Positions 53,524 through 61,190 of a DNA stretch of 64,000 nucleotides are shown one piece after another. The notes under the pieces are model-generated. The model did not search any database, had not been told where the DNA came from, and worked only from the letters and a program-made list of their open reading frames with translations. Each line of letters opens with the position of its first letter. Position 1 is the stretch's first letter. Made by a program: the position numbers and the translations under genes. This DNA is from Clostridium sp. CAG:440 (GTDB taxonomy: Bacteria > Bacillota > Clostridia > TANB77 > CAG-508), in assembly GCA_000437215.1 (NCBI GenBank), contig FR898645.1, forward strand, positions 15,263-79,262. Direction: 5' to 3'.

Positions 53524-54871
53524 ATGCCTACATATATGTATAAAGCAGCTACTAAAAGCGGTTTAGTTGTCAGAAATAAGGTTGAAGCATCAAGTAAGCA
53601 AAGTTTAATAAAGGCTTTAAAGGGAAATAATTTGCTACCAATAGATGTTGAACAATTAACATATAGAACAAATAAAAAGAAAACTAAAAAGAAAAATATT
53701 ACAGATATACAAGAAATAATGAAAAATGTTAATACAACCCAATTAGGACAGCCAAAGCAAAAAACGCTTTCTACAAAAGAAAGAATAAATTTATATTTAA
53801 AAAAATCTGAAAAAATAACACAAAGGGATTTAGTAATATTTACTCAAAATTTTTATTTGTTAAAAAAGGCAGATTTTAATAATATACATGCTTTAAGAAC
53901 AATAATAGAAGGAACTGAAAACATATCTTTTAGGGGAGTTTTAGAAGATATTCTAGCAGGAGTTGAAGCTCGGAGAAACAATGTACACAACAATGGAATA
54001 TTATTCAAATATATTTCCATATATATATACAAATATGATAAAAGTTGGAGAACTTTCAGGTTCACTTACAAATTCTTTGAAACAAGCTGTAGAATACTTA
54101 GATGATACAGAAGCATTAAATAAAAAAATAAGAAGTATTTTAATTCCAAATATTGTTCAATTTGTACTATTGCTAGCACTTCTTATTATAGGATCATTAG
54201 TTGCTATACCAACAATTCAGGGAATATTTGATGAACTTGGAACAAAAGATTCATTACCAGCAATTACAATATGGTTTTCTAATTTTATAAAAGGTGCAAT
54301 GCAGGCATGGTATATTCCACTTGGAATAATTGCGGCAATAGTTGGGGCAATTTTGGCATATATAAATACTCCAAAGGGAAAATATAATTTTCATTATTTT
54401 AAATACAAAATGCCAATATTTGGTGGGCTTATATTTGCACTTGATTTTTCAAGGTTAATGAAAGCAATGTTATTAAATCTAAAAAATGGAATGAGAATAC
54501 AAGAAGCATTAGAAGTAAGTAAAAATGTTGTACAAAATTATGTTATGCTGTCTATAATAGAAACATCTATAAATAATATACTTGTTGGTTCATCATGGAT
54601 AGAGCCATTTGAAAATTCTGGACTTGCGTCACCTATGACGATAGAAATGTTAAAAATAGGAATGCAGACAGACTTACCAGAAATGATGGAAAAACTTGTA
54701 GAGTATATGGAAATAGATATTGATAATATATTAACAAAAATTACAAAAGCACTTCCTCAAATTATGTATTTAATTGTTGGAATAGTTTTAATATTTGTTG
54801 TTATAGTAGTGCTTGTACCATGTATTCAAGTTTATATGGGAAATTTCTTATTCTCTGCATATGGAGTATAA
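53524..54871 (+). CDS. pilC: PilC inner-membrane platform protein, +1 frameshift at CGG
   Basis: Frame 0 runs 53524-53970 and then meets CGG at 53971. Skipping the C and reading from 53972 gives EAGETMYTTMEYYSNIF and the rest of PilC, 448 residues in total. Three membrane helices lie in the second half. GspF-type motifs (VGELSGSLTNSL; ANEAGE-like EAGE) are intact only with the shift. Frame 0 alone would give a shortened product ending about 44 codons later. GGAGGT precedes the ATG. Confidence 0.9.
53971..53973 (+). promoter_or_regulatory. CGG +1 frameshift site in pilC
   Basis: Frame 0 reads GAA GCT CGG AGA AAC. Dropping the C gives GCT GGA GAA ACA ATG, the conserved EAGE of PilC/GspF. Confidence 0.8.
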
Positions 54872-54907
54872 AAATAAATATAAAACAAGTAAACAAAATA
54901 TTTTACA

Positions 54908-54942
54908 AAAGACATCAATTATATTTTTTAATTGATGTCTTT
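54908..54942 (+). terminator. Terminator of the pil operon
   Basis: AAAGACATCAATT pairs perfectly with AATTGATGTCTTT around a 9-nt loop. It lies 37 nt after pilC. Confidence 0.8.
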
Positions 54943-55000
54943 AAAAATAAGGTAAAAAGTATAGAAATTTTAAAATAATATATTATTATAAATTCTTAAA

Positions 55001-55107
55001 TTAATTATATATTCTTTCCAGGGCTCCCCATTATAAGAAAATGTAAATCGTACCTCATACATTTTCTAAAACTGTCCCCACTTGCCCTTCACAGAATATA
55101 TAATTAA
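55001..55107 (-). repeat. Structured ~107-nt element, copy 2
   Basis: This is the reverse complement of the 36288-36396 element. The outer stem (TTAATTATATATTCT/AGAATATATAATTAA), GGGC/GCCC and AGAAAATGTA-type stems are preserved. Only about three bases differ between the two copies within the outer stems. It lies between the pil operon and the ROK gene. Confidence 0.85.
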
Positions 55108-55173
55108 TAAAAAAATAAAGCGACAAATTATCATTTAAATAAAAAAATGAATGTGAGAGGAGAAAATTTTATA

Positions 55174-56079
55174 ATGAAAGTTGGAATAGATTTAGGAGGA
55201 AGCCATATAGCAATAGGCGTCGTAGATGAAAATGGAAGAATAATAGAAAAGCAAGAAAGACGAATATTAGATAAAGAAAAACAAGAAATAAAAACATTTA
55301 TAGAAGAATATATAATAAAAAATATAAAGGAAATGTCAAAAAAATATAAAATTACAAATATAGGAATAGCAATTCCAGGTACAGTAAACAAAACATCTGT
55401 TATAAAATCAGTTAATTTAAATTTAGAAAATTATAATATAGTTGAAGCATTAAAGAAAAAAATAAACATACCAATAAAAATAAAAAATGATGCAAAATGT
55501 GCAGCACTTGCAGAAAATAAATATGGAAGTCTAAAAGATTATAAAAGGTCAATATTTATAGGGCTAGGAACAGGAATAGGTGGAGCAGTAATAGTAGATG
55601 ATAAATTACTAGATACAGGAGACTTACCAGGTTGTGAAATAGGACATATGATAATACAAAAAGATGGGCTAGAGTGTAAATGCGGAAAAAAAGGATGCTT
55701 TGAAAAATATGCTTCTATGAAGGCATTTAAAACAAATTTAAGAAAAGAATTAAATTTAGATGAAAAAACAAGAGGAGAAGAATTATTAAATATATTAAGA
55801 AACAACAACGAAAATAACAAAAATTATAAAAAAATAGAAAAAGTTATAAATGATTACATAGAATATTTAAGTATAGGAATATCTAATTTAATTAATATTT
55901 TTGAGCCAGAAGCAATAGTAATTGGAGGAAGTTTTGTATACTTTGAAGATGTATTATTAAATAGATTGTATAAAAAGATAATTGAAGGTAATTTATTATT
56001 TAATAAAAGAGATAGTCTTATAATAAAGCTTGCAGTATTAGGAAATGATGCTGGAATAATTGGAGCAAGTCTTTTATAA
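55174..56079 (+). CDS. ROK-family sugar kinase (glucokinase-like)
   Basis: The 301-residue protein has the ROK nucleotide-binding start KVGIDLGGSHIAIGVV, GLGTGIGGAVIV, the GCEIGHM segment and the zinc motif CKCGKKGCFE. It should phosphorylate glucose or a related sugar with ATP. ATG 55174 follows AGGAG; an upstream ATG (55147) lacks a ribosome site. The last 50 bp of the gene are part of the left arm of the long inverted repeat that follows. Confidence 0.88.
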   Translation: MKVGIDLGGSHIAIGVVDENGRIIEKQERRILDKEKQEIKTFIEEYIIKNIKEMSKKYKITNIGIAIPGTVNKTSVIKSVNLNLENYNIVEALKKKINIPIKIKNDAKCAALAENKYGSLKDYKRSIFIGLGTGIGGAVIVDDKLLDTGDLPGCEIGHMIIQKDGLECKCGKKGCFEKYASMKAFKTNLRKELNLDEKTRGEELLNILRNNNENNKNYKKIEKVINDYIEYLSIGISNLINIFEPEAIVIGGSFVYFEDVLLNRLYKKIIEGNLLFNKRDSLIIKLAVLGNDAGIIGASLL

Positions 56080-56396
56080 AGAAAAAAATTGCCACCGGTT
56101 CCGGGTTTAAATGGCACTAAATTGCCACTGGTTCCGGGTTTGGATGGCAATATATTATTTTAATGTACCGCGTAAGCGACCAAACGAGTGCTTATAGCAC
56201 GAGTGCGAATTGGAGCAACCAACATATAATTTTTATAAAATTGGTTGCGACACCAAGGTACGAAAAAATAATATATTGCCATCCAAACCCGGAACCAGTG
56301 GCAATTTAGTGCCATTTAAACCCGGAACCGGTGGCAATTTTTTTCTTTATAAAAGACTTGCTCCAATTATTCCAGCATCATTTCCTAATACTGCAA
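56030..56396. repeat. Long inverted repeat with 132-bp perfect arms and conserved core
   Basis: 56030-56161 is the exact reverse complement of 56265-56396. The outer 50 bp of the left arm is the 3' end of the ROK gene, so the right arm carries an inverted copy of that coding end. The middle of the arm holds two tandem units ending CCGGTTCCGGGTTTAAATGGC and CTGGTTCCGGGTTTGGATGGC (one base or so shorter or longer). The core (56165-56262) is the reverse complement of the core at 11731-11823. No gene lies in this gap. Confidence 0.92.
56165..56262 (-). repeat. Conserved ~95-nt core of the long inverted repeats, copy 2
   Basis: Read on the minus strand it runs GTACC TTGGTGTCGCAACCAA, an AT-rich variable middle, TTGGTTGCTCCAATTCGCAC, AAGCACTCGTTTGGTCGC, TTACGCGGTAC. 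These blocks match copy 1 in the same order, with a different AT-rich middle. Confidence 0.85.
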
Positions 56397-56428
56397 ATAT
56401 TACCGTTGTATTGGAAAGGAGGAAAATA

Positions 56429-56965
56429 ATGGAAAAGATTATTCCAAGATCTAAGCCATTTAATCCAGAAGAATTCAAAAAAAGATACAAAGTAAAAAAT
56501 GAAAAAGAAAATGAAACATTAAAATATATACTAGAAAGAAACAATATAAAATTTATAAGTGAAGAAGAAAAAGTAAATGTACCAAATAATTATCAAATTA
56601 CATATATATCTCCAAAAGGAAAATTAATTTTGGCAAGTAATGAAGGAAATAATAGTACACATGATGAAATTGCAAGTAAAATTAGACCTAGGATAGATAA
56701 GGATTCAAGAAAATCAATGGCGGAGTTATTGGCAAAAGGTTTTATAATTTTTGCAGATATTTCATGTGAAGATGAAAATATGGCTTGTATTTGTTATGTT
56801 GAAAATAACACAACTAAAGCACAACATGATAGGTTACAAGAAATAAAGAATAATTGTAATTATGAATATATTCCTGATGCTAATTCTTTAGAGGATGTAT
56901 TAGAACAATTAAAAGAAAAAGCAATTGATGATAATGATGAGATAGAATTCGTTGCACTTGCATAA
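56429..56965 (+). CDS. Unknown acidic soluble protein
   Basis: The 178-residue protein begins MEKIIPRSKPFNPEEFKKRY and has no membrane segment. It is Lys/Glu-rich with a block SRKSMAELLAKGFIIFADIS and a Cys-containing CEDENMACICYVEN. The ATG is 6 nt after GGAGG and lies just beyond the inverted repeat. A long in-frame extension through the repeat is not supported. I do not recognise it. It precedes the rpsB terminator/promoter region. Confidence 0.6.
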   Translation: MEKIIPRSKPFNPEEFKKRYKVKNEKENETLKYILERNNIKFISEEEKVNVPNNYQITYISPKGKLILASNEGNNSTHDEIASKIRPRIDKDSRKSMAELLAKGFIIFADISCEDENMACICYVENNTTKAQHDRLQEIKNNCNYEYIPDANSLEDVLEQLKEKAIDDNDEIEFVALA

Positions 56966-57046
56966 ATTTATTAAGAAAATTTGTATTTACAATTTTTTTA
57001 AAATAAAGTTTAATTAGGAAATTAGATGAAAAAATAAAAAAAACTT

Positions 57047-57084
57047 AAAAAGTACTTGATTTCAGGTACTTTTTTTGGTATAAT
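57047..57084 (+). promoter_or_regulatory. Terminator and rpsB promoter region
   Basis: AAAAGTAC (57047-57054 region) pairs with GTACTTTT followed by T residues, ending the preceding gene. Overlapping it, TTGATT (57056-57061), 17 nt and TATAAT (57079-57084) form the promoter of rpsB-tsf. The ~100-nt leader to 57193 may hold more control but I see no clear motif. Confidence 0.7.
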
Positions 57085-57192
57085 AGTTCACGTATTAATC
57101 ACATAGAGCGAGTTTTAAAGGTAGTGCCTAAAATTAGGTCCTAAAAAACTATGAACTTTATGGAAGAAAAAAACAAAAAGGGAGGAATTAAA

Positions 57193-57975
57193 ATGGCAGT
57201 AGTTGCAATGAAACAATTACTAGAAGCTGGTGTTCATTTCGGACATCAAACAAGAAGATGGGATCCAAAAATGGCTGAATATATATTCCAAGCTAGAAAT
57301 GGAATCCATATAATCGATTTACAAAAAACATCAAAAAAATTAGACGAGGCATATGCATTCGTTAAAGAACAAGTAGAAGAAGGAAAAACAGTTCTATTTG
57401 TTGGTACAAAAAAACAAGCACAAGAATGTATGAAAGAAGCTGCAATCAAGTGTGGTATGTACTATGTTGACCAAAGATGGTTAGGTGGAATGTTAACAAA
57501 CTTTGGAACAATCCAAAAAAGAATTCAAAGATTAAAAGACTTAGAAACAATGGAACAAGATGGTACATTTGATGTATTACCTAAAAAAGAAGTAATATTA
57601 TTAAAGAAAGAAATGGAAAAACTAGAAAGAAATCTTGGTGGAATTAAAGATATGGATAAATTACCAGGAGTTATATTCTTAGTAGATCCTAAAAAAGAAA
57701 GAATAGCAATATTAGAAGCTAGAAAATTAAACATACCAGTAGTTGGATTAGTAGATACAAACTGTAACCCAGAAGATGTAGACTATGCAATTCCTGGAAA
57801 TGACGACGCAATTCGTGCTGTAAAATTAATAGCTGATGTAATGGCAAATGCAGTTATTGAAGGAAATCAAGGTGAAAGCTTTGATGCAGAAGATGCAAAT
57901 GCAGAGCAATCAGTTGAAGAAGAAGTAGAAAGCATTGAACAAGTTGTTGAAAATGAAGAAAAAGTTGAAGAATAA
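57193..57975 (+). CDS. rpsB: Ribosomal protein uS2
   Basis: The 260-residue protein begins [23 protein letters not shown] with [23 protein letters not shown] and [10 protein letters not shown], all S2 hallmarks. ATG 57193 follows GGGAGG; a frame start at 57151 would add residues not seen in S2. The C-terminus is acidic. Followed by tsf. Confidence 0.97.
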   Translation: MAVVAMKQLLEAGVHFGHQTRRWDPKMAEYIFQARNGIHIIDLQKTSKKLDEAYAFVKEQVEEGKTVLFVGTKKQAQECMKEAAIKCGMYYVDQRWLGGMLTNFGTIQKRIQRLKDLETMEQDGTFDVLPKKEVILLKKEMEKLERNLGGIKDMDKLPGVIFLVDPKKERIAILEARKLNIPVVGLVDTNCNPEDVDYAIPGNDDAIRAVKLIADVMANAVIEGNQGESFDAEDANAEQSVEEEVESIEQVVENEEKVEE

Positions 57976-57994
57976 TATTCTTTATAATAAAAAT

Positions 57995-58025
57995 AAAGAG
58001 TAGAGCTAATATCTGCTCTACTTTT
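57995..58025 (+). terminator. Attenuator-like hairpin between rpsB and tsf
   Basis: AAAGAGTAGAGC pairs with GCTCTACTTTT around an 8-nt loop and is followed by TTTTAATTT. It probably adjusts expression of tsf relative to rpsB. Confidence 0.55.
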
Positions 58026-58050
58026 AATTTAATAAAAGGGAGGAAAAATA

Positions 58051-58929
58051 ATGGTAACAGCAAGCTTAGTTAAAGAATTAAGAGAAAAAACAGGAGCAGG
58101 AATGATGGACTGCAAGAAAGTTTTAACAGAAACAGATGGTGACTTAGAAAAAGCAACAGAATTATTAAGAGAAAGAGGAATTGCAAAAGCTGCTAAAAAA
58201 TCTGGAAGAGTTGCAGCAGAAGGAATAGTTGAAGCTTATATTTCAGAAGATGGAAAAGTTGGAGCTATAGTAGAAGTTAACTCAGAAACAGACTTTGTTG
58301 GAAAAAATGAAGAATTTAGAACATTTGTTATGAATGTTGCAAAACAAGTTGTAGAAAAAAATCCTGCAGATGTTGAAAGCTTACTTGCACAAGATTCAAT
58401 TGAAGAACCAGGAAAAACAGTACAAGAAGTTTTAGTTGGAAAAATAGCTACAATTGGTGAAAATTTAAATATTAGAAGATTTGCAAGATTTGCATCAGAA
58501 GGTTTAGTTGAAAAATATATACATGGTGATGGAAAAATTGCAGTATTAATCAATATGAAAAAAGGAAGCAAAGAAGTTGCAAAAGATGTATGTATGCAAA
58601 TTGCAGCTGCAAGACCAGAATATTTAAATGAAGAATCAGTTCCAGCAGAAAGAATTGAAAAAGAAAAAGAAATATTAAAAATTCAAACAATGAATGAAGG
58701 AAAACCAGAAGCTATTGCTGAAAAAATAGTAGAAGGAAGAATTGGAAAATTCTTCTCAGAAATATGCTTATTAGATCAACAATTTGTAAAAAATCCAGAT
58801 ATAAAAGTATCTCAATTATTAAAAGAAAAAGATGCAGAAGTTGTTGAATTTGCAAGATTTGAAAAAGGTGAAGGAATCGAGAAAAAAGAAGAAAATTTTG
58901 CAGAAGAAGTAATGAAACAATTAAAATAA
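58051..58929 (+). CDS. tsf: Elongation factor Ts
   Basis: The 292-residue protein has the N-terminal UBA-like domain (VKELREKTGAGMMDCKKVL), TDFVGKNEEF and two EF-Tu-binding core domains. It catalyses nucleotide exchange on EF-Tu. GGGAGG precedes the ATG. Length normal. Confidence 0.97.
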   Translation: MVTASLVKELREKTGAGMMDCKKVLTETDGDLEKATELLRERGIAKAAKKSGRVAAEGIVEAYISEDGKVGAIVEVNSETDFVGKNEEFRTFVMNVAKQVVEKNPADVESLLAQDSIEEPGKTVQEVLVGKIATIGENLNIRRFARFASEGLVEKYIHGDGKIAVLINMKKGSKEVAKDVCMQIAAARPEYLNEESVPAERIEKEKEILKIQTMNEGKPEAIAEKIVEGRIGKFFSEICLLDQQFVKNPDIKVSQLLKEKDAEVVEFARFEKGEGIEKKEENFAEEVMKQLK

Positions 58930-58934
58930 TAATG

Positions 58935-58967
58935 AAAAGCTCATCTAATATAGATGAGCTTTTTTTG
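58935..58967. terminator. Terminator after tsf
   Basis: AAAAGCTCATCTA pairs with TAGATGAGCTTTT and is followed by T residues. On the minus strand it also ends the small transcript from 59160. Confidence 0.88.
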
Positions 58968-58970
58968 TGC

Positions 58971-59126
58971 TTATGATCTGTGCGGAACAATCTGTTGGGC
59001 TGAGGCAGGAAGATTTTTTTTCTTCCAATCCTTTTTTAAAGCTTTTTCCAAATCTTTTGCCCAAGAAGAACTATTGTAAGGGTGTCCCTTAACTGCCCGT
59101 CTTCCGTTGTTAACACGTCTTCCCAT
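58971..59126 (-). CDS. Small basic ORF with its own promoter, or a small RNA
   Basis: A 51-residue basic ORF (MGRRVNNGRRAVKGHPYNSS, then a helix AKDLEKALKKDWKKKN) is bracketed by a promoter (59188-59160) and a terminator (58967-58935). AAAGG lies 11 nt before the ATG. Its codon use is GC-richer than the neighbours and it contains an in-frame CGG (59099-59097) that must be read straight through. The transcript would be about 220 nt and could instead be a non-coding RNA; a GGAAGA/TCTTCC hairpin lies in it. I do not recognise it. Confidence 0.4.
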   Translation of the reverse strand: MGRRVNNGRRAVKGHPYNSSSWAKDLEKALKKDWKKKNLPASAQQIVPHRS

Positions 59127-59159
59127 TTTTTTGCACAACCTTTCATATAAGATAATATA

Positions 59160-59188
59160 ATTATAACATAATTATGTAAAATTATCAA
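59160..59188 (-). promoter_or_regulatory. Promoter of the small 59-kb transcript
   Basis: On the minus strand TTGATA (59188-59183), 17 nt and TATAAT (59165-59160) form a near-consensus promoter about 35 nt before the small ORF. Confidence 0.7.
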
Positions 59189-59706
59189 CTATACTGTTCT
59201 TTGTGATACTTTAATTTACATTTTTTCTTAATAAATGTTGAAAAATCATTGGAATTTCCAATTAAAAAACCATGTTTATTTAATACAAAAGAATGAGTTT
59301 TATCTATATATAAATAAAAGAAATTTTCTGTTTCAAATATTTTATATAGTTTATAATAAGAAATAACATTATAATTTTGATTATCTCTAATTTTTATTTT
59401 ATCTTCATAAAAAATAAAATTGAAAACTTTTTCATTTTCTATTTTTTTGCTTTTTAATTCTTTTTGGACGATAGAAAACGGATGTAAAAACCTCCACAAA
59501 AAAAAGGCTGATAAAAAAATTCCAAATAAAATTGCAAGTGTATAATTATGATATTTTACTTGAAGAGACAAGCAAAATATTAAAAGCATTATAATTGCTG
59601 CAGTGTATAAAGTATATTTAAAATGAAATTTTTTATTATGAAAGTTTAAGAAATTTTCATATATTTCTTTATTGTATTTTGTTTCATTTTTAAATAATAT
59701 TTTCAA
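59185..59706 (-). CDS. YcxB-like membrane protein
   Basis: The 173-residue protein has two membrane helices (about residues 30-75) and a C-terminal domain with VISYYKLYKIFETENFFYLY and HSFVLNKHGF, typical of YcxB-like proteins. The start TTG at 59706 follows GGGGGGA at 6 nt; an ATG at 59727 would run through the ribosome site. Function unknown. Confidence 0.75.
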   Translation of the reverse strand: MKILFKNETKYNKEIYENFLNFHNKKFHFKYTLYTAAIIMLLIFCLSLQVKYHNYTLAILFGIFLSAFFLWRFLHPFSIVQKELKSKKIENEKVFNFIFYEDKIKIRDNQNYNVISYYKLYKIFETENFFYLYIDKTHSFVLNKHGFLIGNSNDFSTFIKKKCKLKYHKEQYS

Positions 59707-59849
59707 ATAAATCCCCCCAAAAAGCATCTTACAATTTATTAGTTTAATTATGACAAAAGTATATCATAAAAACTTAAAAATACCAAGTAAAACATTGACA
59801 AAAAGCTATATAAAATATAATATATTATATAGAAAAATAGAGGTGAAAA

Positions 59850-61175
59850 ATGAAAAATTTTTTTATAATTTTAATAATAAAAATACTATCATTTGGATTA
59901 AAAATAATTGGTAAGCATGGTGGAAATTTACCCGGAAAAATTGCATATGACATGAACAAAGAAATATTTAAATATTTTAAAATAAAATGTCCAGTAATAG
60001 CAGTAGTTGGAACAAATGGAAAAACAATGACTAATAATGCGATAAACAATATATTAGTAAATGATGGGAAAAACGTAATTAGCAATTTAGAAGGAAACAA
60101 CATGGAAACAGGAATTTTATCATTATTAATAAAAAGATGCACATTAACTGGAAAAGTGAAAGCAGATTATATAACATTAGAAGTAGATGAAAGTTATTTG
60201 CCTGTTGTTTTTAAAGATTTAAAACTAGATACATTAGTTGTATTAGATTTCTTTAGAGATCAATTAGATAGAGTTGGGGAAGTAGAATCTTTAATACTAA
60301 AAATAAATGAATTTTTAAAAACATATAACGGAAACCTTGTATTAAACAATGATGACCCTAATGTTGCAAGACTTGGAAAGGCAAATCCTGAAAATAATAA
60401 TGTATATTATTTTAGTGTTGATAAATATGATTTCGCAACAAAGCAAATGAAAGAAGCAGGAGAAGGAAAATTTTGTCCATTTTGTAGTACAAGATTAGAA
60501 TATGAATATTATCAATATGCACATATTGGAAAATTTAAATGTCCAAAATGTAATTATGGAGATAATAAAATTTACAAATTAGTTACAGATGTAAATTTAA
60601 AAAATCAAACATTTAAAATAGCAGATGAAATTTATAAAATACAATTTAATAGTATATATAGTGTTTATAATTTTGCGGCTGCAATATCTGTGGTAAGTAT
60701 ATACAATATAGATACAAAAATTATAAAACAAGTTTTAGAAAAATTTATATTAAATAATGGAAGGCAAGAAAAATTAGTTGTTTCAGAATGTAAGACAACT
60801 ATAAATTTGGCCAAAAATCCGACAGGTGCTAATGTTAGTATAAGACTTGTAAATGAGGACAATGATGAAAAAGAATTGTTGTTTGTTTTAAATGACAATT
60901 TAGCAGATGGTCAAGATGTTTCTTGGATTTGGGACATAGATTTTTCTAATTTAAACAATGTAAAAAGGGTAATAACCAGTGGTACAAGAGCCTATGATAT
61001 TGCAATTTGTATAAAAACAAGTGGTTATTTGCCCAATAATATAGAAAGTTATTTAAGTCTTGAAGATGCAGTAAATGCGTTATATAAAAATAAAACGAAA
61101 AAATATGTCATATCAAACTATACTGCAATTCAAGACACAAGACATGCAATTTTAAAATATAAAAAAGAAAATTAA
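59850..61175 (+). CDS. murT: Lipid II isoglutaminyl synthase subunit MurT
   Basis: The 441-residue Mur-ligase-like protein has a P-loop GTNGKT (54-59), the inserted zinc ribbon with Cys209, Cys212, Cys231 and Cys234 (CPFC and CPKC), and the C-terminal MurT domain. With GatD it amidates the D-glutamate of lipid II. In other Firmicutes murT and gatD are adjacent. Here a large pilin-like gene lies between them. GAGGTG precedes the ATG. Confidence 0.96.
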   Translation: MKNFFIILIIKILSFGLKIIGKHGGNLPGKIAYDMNKEIFKYFKIKCPVIAVVGTNGKTMTNNAINNILVNDGKNVISNLEGNNMETGILSLLIKRCTLTGKVKADYITLEVDESYLPVVFKDLKLDTLVVLDFFRDQLDRVGEVESLILKINEFLKTYNGNLVLNNDDPNVARLGKANPENNNVYYFSVDKYDFATKQMKEAGEGKFCPFCSTRLEYEYYQYAHIGKFKCPKCNYGDNKIYKLVTDVNLKNQTFKIADEIYKIQFNSIYSVYNFAAAISVVSIYNIDTKIIKQVLEKFILNNGRQEKLVVSECKTTINLAKNPTGANVSIRLVNEDNDEKELLFVLNDNLADGQDVSWIWDIDFSNLNNVKRVITSGTRAYDIAICIKTSGYLPNNIESYLSLEDAVNALYKNKTKKYVISNYTAIQDTRHAILKYKKEN

Positions 61176-61190
61176 AGGGGAGGGTTACAA

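Noticed and set aside
14694..53973. Explanation of the split genes as plain sequencing or assembly errors
   Set aside because: Random errors would fall in homopolymers or anywhere. All seven are an extra C making an in-frame CGG, while about forty other CGG triplets are out of frame. Errors cannot be excluded without reads, but they do not explain the pattern.
53963..54871. A separate second PilC-like gene starting at 53963
   Set aside because: Its first residues lie inside the first part of pilC in another frame, no ribosome site is present, and the CGG shift joins the two parts into one normal PilC.
56210..56428. N-terminal extension of the 56429 gene through the inverted repeat
   Set aside because: It would translate the repeat arms; a GGAGG site with ATG at 56429 is well placed.
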